A stretch of 36,779 nucleotides of DNA from an uncultured Roseibacillus sp. (GTDB lineage: Bacteria; Verrucomicrobiota; Verrucomicrobiia; Verrucomicrobiales; Akkermansiaceae). The position numbers and the translations under genes are program-made. This document shows positions 33,679 through 36,779 of this stretch, one piece after another. The stretch covers positions 1-36,779 of the forward strand of contig CALFBF010000161.1 in assembly GCA_937949965.1 (NCBI GenBank), in the 5' to 3' direction. The notes under the pieces are model-generated. The model was not told the DNA's origin and searched no databases. It saw nothing but the letters and a program-made list of their open reading frames with translations. Within the stretch, counting starts at the first letter, position 1. Each line of letters begins with the position of its first letter.

Positions 33679-35184
33679 TTAATCAATTTGCAATAGCTCC
33701 TTACTTTTTGCTTCTTTCTCCAAGCGTTCCGAGAGTTCGCGATAATATTTGAGGCGAGCTTTCTGATAGGCTCCAGCTTCGAGGAAGCGGTTGGATTGGT
33801 TGTTCTTGTTCCATTTATTCCAGAGGGCCGCGAGTTCTTTACGAGATTCTGGGGCTTCATCAACGATGTTGTTCATCTCGGTGGGATCTTCCTTGAGGTT
33901 GAAAAGCATGGGGGTTTTACCAATTTCGTTTCTGGGTTGGAGATATTTCATCTCGGGAGTTCGCACTGCCCAGTTTTTGCCATCATTCATTCTCCAGAAG
34001 AGAGCATGATGTGGAGCGCCTGTGTTATCTCCGGTAACGAATGGGATAAGGTCAACCCCGTCCATCTGCGGAGCAGAGGCGTCAGCATCTCCTTGGGCTA
34101 TGAAAGTTGCCGCGATATCGATGGCTGAGATCGGGAATTGATAGCGTGTTCCTGCTGGAATTTTCTTTGGCCAATGGGCGATGAAGGGGACATGGCATCC
34201 ACCCTCAAGCATACTACCTTTCCCCCCGCGAAAGGGTCCGCTGTCAGCCCAGTCTTGTCCTTTACGACTTCTGGGCTGGCCATGTGGGCGAGCTTTGTCA
34301 ACTACTCCACCATTGTCCGAAAGGAAGAAGATAAGGGTGTTATCGAGTTTGCCGCTTTTCTCAAGAGCTTCGATAACCATCCCAATTCCTTGGTCCATGG
34401 CATCAATCATAGCGGCGTAGATTTGGCGTCGGGGATGCTCGATTGAGCTATACTTTTCGATCAGTTCTTTGGGTGCTTCGAGAGGTGCGTGGGGTGCATT
34501 ATAAGCGAGGTAAAGGCAGAAAGGTTCTTTTCCCGAGGAGACGAATTTAGCCGCATCTCTGCTAAGAGCGGTTGTGAGATATTCGTCGAAGGTGGCGCTT
34601 TGGTCGTTGCGCGTTAGCGGCCAATAACTTCCCTCATTAGCCGAGTAATTCAAGGTGGTCTCGTTGAGGTCAAGGGGAGTGAGGGTCGAGACTCTCTCGG
34701 GCCAATAGCTATGTCCACCAGAGAGGAAACCGTAGAAGTAGTCAAAGCCACGGTTGTTAGGGTGAAAGACGTGGGAACCTCCGAGATGCCATTTCCCGAC
34801 GATGCCGGTGCGATATCCTGCTGATTTCAAACGCTCGGCAAAGGTCTTCTCGGAGAGGGGGAGACCGTTGTGTCGATCGAAGAAGCTGTTAGTGGTGTTA
34901 GATTCGAAACCGAACCGCGCTTGGTAACGCCCTGTCATCAAGCCTGCACGTGAGGGACCGCAAAAGGGGTGAGTGACGTAACCGTTTTCAAAGATAACGC
35001 CACCTTGAGCTAAGGAATCGAGAACAGGCGTTTGAATTTCCTCAGACCCGGTGAATCCAACATCTCCATAGCCTAAGTCATCAGCGAGAATGACGATTAG
35101 ATTGGGTTTTTCTGGAGTGTCTTGAGCGGTCACTGAAGTCAGGCTTAAGAGGAAGACTGAGAGCGCGTGTTTGAGGAAATTCAT
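33679..35184 (-). CDS. Secreted formylglycine-type sulfatase
   Basis: A 501-residue arylsulfatase-family enzyme that removes sulfate esters, probably from algal or animal polysaccharides. The signal peptide ends at about residue 20 (SVTA). Metal-binding D35-D36 lie in LADDLGYGD. The modification motif C75-G-P-S-R79 is the Cys-type site converted to formylglycine by an oxidising maturase. KWHLGG and SDNGG complete the active-site set. No anaerobic maturase or glycoside hydrolase lies nearby. The gene is alone on its strand between terminator-like palindromes (33601) and the carA terminator. The sulfated substrate cannot be told. Confidence 0.93.
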   Translation of the reverse strand: MNFLKHALSVFLLSLTSVTAQDTPEKPNLIVILADDLGYGDVGFTGSEEIQTPVLDSLAQGGVIFENGYVTHPFCGPSRAGLMTGRYQARFGFESNTTNSFFDRHNGLPLSEKTFAERLKSAGYRTGIVGKWHLGGSHVFHPNNRGFDYFYGFLSGGHSYWPERVSTLTPLDLNETTLNYSANEGSYWPLTRNDQSATFDEYLTTALSRDAAKFVSSGKEPFCLYLAYNAPHAPLEAPKELIEKYSSIEHPRRQIYAAMIDAMDQGIGMVIEALEKSGKLDNTLIFFLSDNGGVVDKARPHGQPRSRKGQDWADSGPFRGGKGSMLEGGCHVPFIAHWPKKIPAGTRYQFPISAIDIAATFIAQGDADASAPQMDGVDLIPFVTGDNTGAPHHALFWRMNDGKNWAVRTPEMKYLQPRNEIGKTPMLFNLKEDPTEMNNIVDEAPESRKELAALWNKWNKNNQSNRFLEAGAYQKARLKYYRELSERLEKEAKSKELLQID

Positions 35185-35249
35185 AGAGAAGAGGGCATTG
35201 GTTTTTTGGATAGGGGTGGCTACGTTGAAGCGGGATTGAATCTTTATTC

Positions 35250-35283
35250 AAAAATAAAAAAGACGCCCTTTTGAAGCGTCTTT
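35250..35283 (-). terminator. Intrinsic terminator of carA
   Basis: On the minus strand AAAGACGC (from 35283) pairs with GCGTCTTT (to 35259) around a 9-base loop and runs into TTTATTTTT. It lies about 48 bases after the carA stop codon and separates carA from the sulfatase gene. Confidence 0.85.
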
Positions 35284-35330
35284 GAATGAAGTTTTGATGA
35301 GAGGTTAGCTCTGAATTTAGCTGAGTTCTT

Positions 35331-36476
35331 CTATCTGATTGCCTCAATAAGATCGACGAAGTCGCCGAAGAAGTTCTTGGCGTCGTTTGGTCCCGGAGCC
35401 GCTTCAGGGTGGTGCTGAACGGAGAAAATTGGGTCCTTTGTAGAGCGAGTTCCTTCCACTGTCTGGTCGTTCAGATTCACATGGGTGACTTCGGTGTCAG
35501 GTGGGAGGTTCTCACCGTCAGTTGCGAAGCCGTGGTTTTGAGCGGTGATGTCAACCTTACCACTACGCAGGTCTTTGACTGGTTGGTTCCCGCCTCGGTG
35601 ACCGAACTTGAGTTTGTAAGTCTTGCCGCCACAAGCGTGGGTTAAGAGCTGGTGTCCGAGGCAAATCCCGAAGAGGGGAGTACGGCCGATAAGCTCCCTC
35701 ACCTCGGCATGAACGTAGTCAAGAGAGGCCGGATCACCTGGTCCGTTAGAGAGGAAAACTCCGTCGGGCTTCATCGCGAGGACATCTTTGGCAGAGGTGG
35801 TCGCAGGCACGACAGTGACCTTGAAGCCAGCTTGGCGCAGGCAACGCAAAATGTTGCGCTTTATCCCGAAATCGTAGGCCACGATTTCATATTTCGTGTC
35901 GGGTAGCTCGAGGTAGTTGCCGTCAATTTCTTGAGCGACGGAAGGGATGGTCCAGGGACGGGATTCACCTTCCCAGAGATAGCTTTTCTTAGCGGTGACT
36001 TCTTTCACGAAATCAGCCCCAAGCATAGAGTCGGATTCTTGTGCGGTCTTGATGGCTTCCGCTTCGCTTAATTCGGTGGTGAGACAGGAGCGCATCGCCC
36101 CAGCCGAACGAAGGTGCTTGGTGAGGGCGCGGGTATCAATGTCGTCGATTCCGAGTACCTTGGCTTCAGATAAATAATCGCTGAGACTCTGCTGTGAACG
36201 CCAGCTGGAAGGGATGTCGCAAAGCTCACCCACCACGAAACCGCGAACTTGGACCTGGTCTGATTCCGCGTCTTCGGGATTGATCCCGTAGTTCCCAATT
36301 TGGGGATAAGTCATCGTGACGATCTGACCTCGGTAGGACGGATCGGTCAGAATCTCCTGATAGCCAGTCATGGAAGTATTGAAGCAGACTTCGCCGGTTG
36401 CTGTTCCTTCGTGACCAAAGGCGGTACCCTGGAAAGTCCGCCCATCCTCTAGTGCCAAAAGTGCTTTTTTCCGCAT
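35331..36476 (-). CDS. carA: Carbamoyl-phosphate synthase small (glutaminase) subunit
   Basis: Hydrolyses glutamine and passes ammonia to CarB for carbamoyl phosphate, the precursor of pyrimidines and arginine. The 381 residues match the family. The N-terminal CPSase domain has [19 protein letters not shown] (30-48). The class-I glutaminase domain has LFGICLGHQ with nucleophile C272, and [10 protein letters not shown] with H356 and E358. [11 protein letters not shown] (201-211) is typical of CarA. carB is not adjacent; a terminator ends the gene. The ATG at 36476 ([17 protein letters not shown]) fits the family start. tRNA-Met lies divergently 228 bases away. Confidence 0.96.
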   Translation of the reverse strand: MRKKALLALEDGRTFQGTAFGHEGTATGEVCFNTSMTGYQEILTDPSYRGQIVTMTYPQIGNYGINPEDAESDQVQVRGFVVGELCDIPSSWRSQQSLSDYLSEAKVLGIDDIDTRALTKHLRSAGAMRSCLTTELSEAEAIKTAQESDSMLGADFVKEVTAKKSYLWEGESRPWTIPSVAQEIDGNYLELPDTKYEIVAYDFGIKRNILRCLRQAGFKVTVVPATTSAKDVLAMKPDGVFLSNGPGDPASLDYVHAEVRELIGRTPLFGICLGHQLLTHACGGKTYKLKFGHRGGNQPVKDLRSGKVDITAQNHGFATDGENLPPDTEVTHVNLNDQTVEGTRSTKDPIFSVQHHPEAAPGPNDAKNFFGDFVDLIEAIR

Positions 36477-36704
36477 CGCGAGAGCGGACCTTGGACGCTG
36501 GAGGCGACGGTGACCAGTGTTATTTCGAGGAGATTGCAGTGGGAGCGTTTCTGAGACTAGGCTTCTCCTGATTTGTTCAGCAAGATTTGCACTCTTTTCT
36601 TAATTTGGACTTCTGAGCGAAGTTTCTTGGGCAGAAAAAGGATGCTTTTTCCGTAGACAGTGAGCTACCTTTGGGGTAATTCGTTCGCCCCTACGGGGAA
36701 AAGT

Positions 36705-36779
36705 GGCAGAGTAGCTCAGGGGTAGAGCAGAGGACTCATAAGCCTTTTGTCGGCGGTTCAAATCCGCCCTCTGCTACCA
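36705..36779 (+). tRNA. tRNA-Met, anticodon CAT
   Basis: 75 bases including CCA, ending on the last base of the window. Acceptor GGCAGAG pairs with CTCTGCT (G-T at the first pair). D-arm is GCTC/GAGC. The anticodon loop is CTCATAA with CAT, and the T-arm is GGCGG/CCGCC around TTCAAAT. The closing pair of the anticodon stem is A-G, a mismatch. The first pair G-T and lack of the three G-C anticodon pairs argue for an elongator, though a tRNA-Ile with modified C34 also shows CAT. Confidence 0.85.

Noticed and set aside
1-36779. CRISPR array, insertion sequence or prophage
   Set aside because: No regularly spaced repeats, transposase, integrase or phage structural gene was seen; the only repeat groups are the palindromes and the repeats at the GIY-YIG gene.

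Overview
The window looks like chromosomal DNA of a Gram-negative bacterium, most likely a member of the Verrucomicrobiota (probably Verrucomicrobiales). This is inferred from gene content and protein style only. The pointers are a one-polypeptide PurL, a Bat (aerotolerance-type) VWA operon with fused subunits, a secreted sulfatase, a single-heme cytochrome lipoprotein, OmpA-like and coiled-coil membrane proteins, and a group of exported proteins that match no family I know. Clear Shine-Dalgarno sites are scarce; the best two precede lysE-like and purU.

Layout. 1-2496 (-): purL, cut by the window edge and starting on GTG. 2629-7589 (+): cytochrome c lipoprotein, LysE-type exporter, hemB, CysJ-type diflavin reductase, purU. 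7602-8758 (-): Nudix hydrolase and a DUF5069 protein. 8858-10190 (+): a small lipoprotein and a membrane-anchored coiled-coil protein. 10249-12560 (-): OmpA-like coiled-coil protein, ruvC and lipB, tightly packed. 12561-13007: no gene, but a palindrome and a strong orphan hairpin. 13008-14743 (-): an anti-sigma-like membrane protein, a small conserved protein and a D-2-hydroxyacid dehydrogenase. 14744-17802 (+): an AT-rich leader with four TATAAAAA boxes and one good promoter, then three unrecognised exported proteins closed by a strong terminator.

17811-32871 is a long run of minus-strand genes. In transcription order they are: DUF58 protein, membrane protein, BatA, BatB-BatC fusion, BatD-BatE fusion, DUF3817 protein, ribH, a greatly enlarged nusB, and an AddB/AddA-like nuclease-helicase pair with a 4-base overlap. 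The Bat part is a membrane/periplasmic VWA-TPR complex; no MoxR ATPase gene lies next to it.

32872-33678 is the most unusual region. A selenocysteine tRNA (anticodon TCA, long variable arm), missed by ORF calling, is followed at its CCA end by a small repeat-bounded unit. That unit holds a 16-base inverted repeat, a solo GIY-YIG endonuclease gene and a 25-base direct repeat on both sides of the gene. It looks like a tRNA-targeting mobile element. Two more palindromes follow, one of the same design as the palindrome at 12734. 33679-36476 (-): secreted sulfatase and carA, separated by a terminator. The window ends on the last base of a tRNA-Met (CAT).
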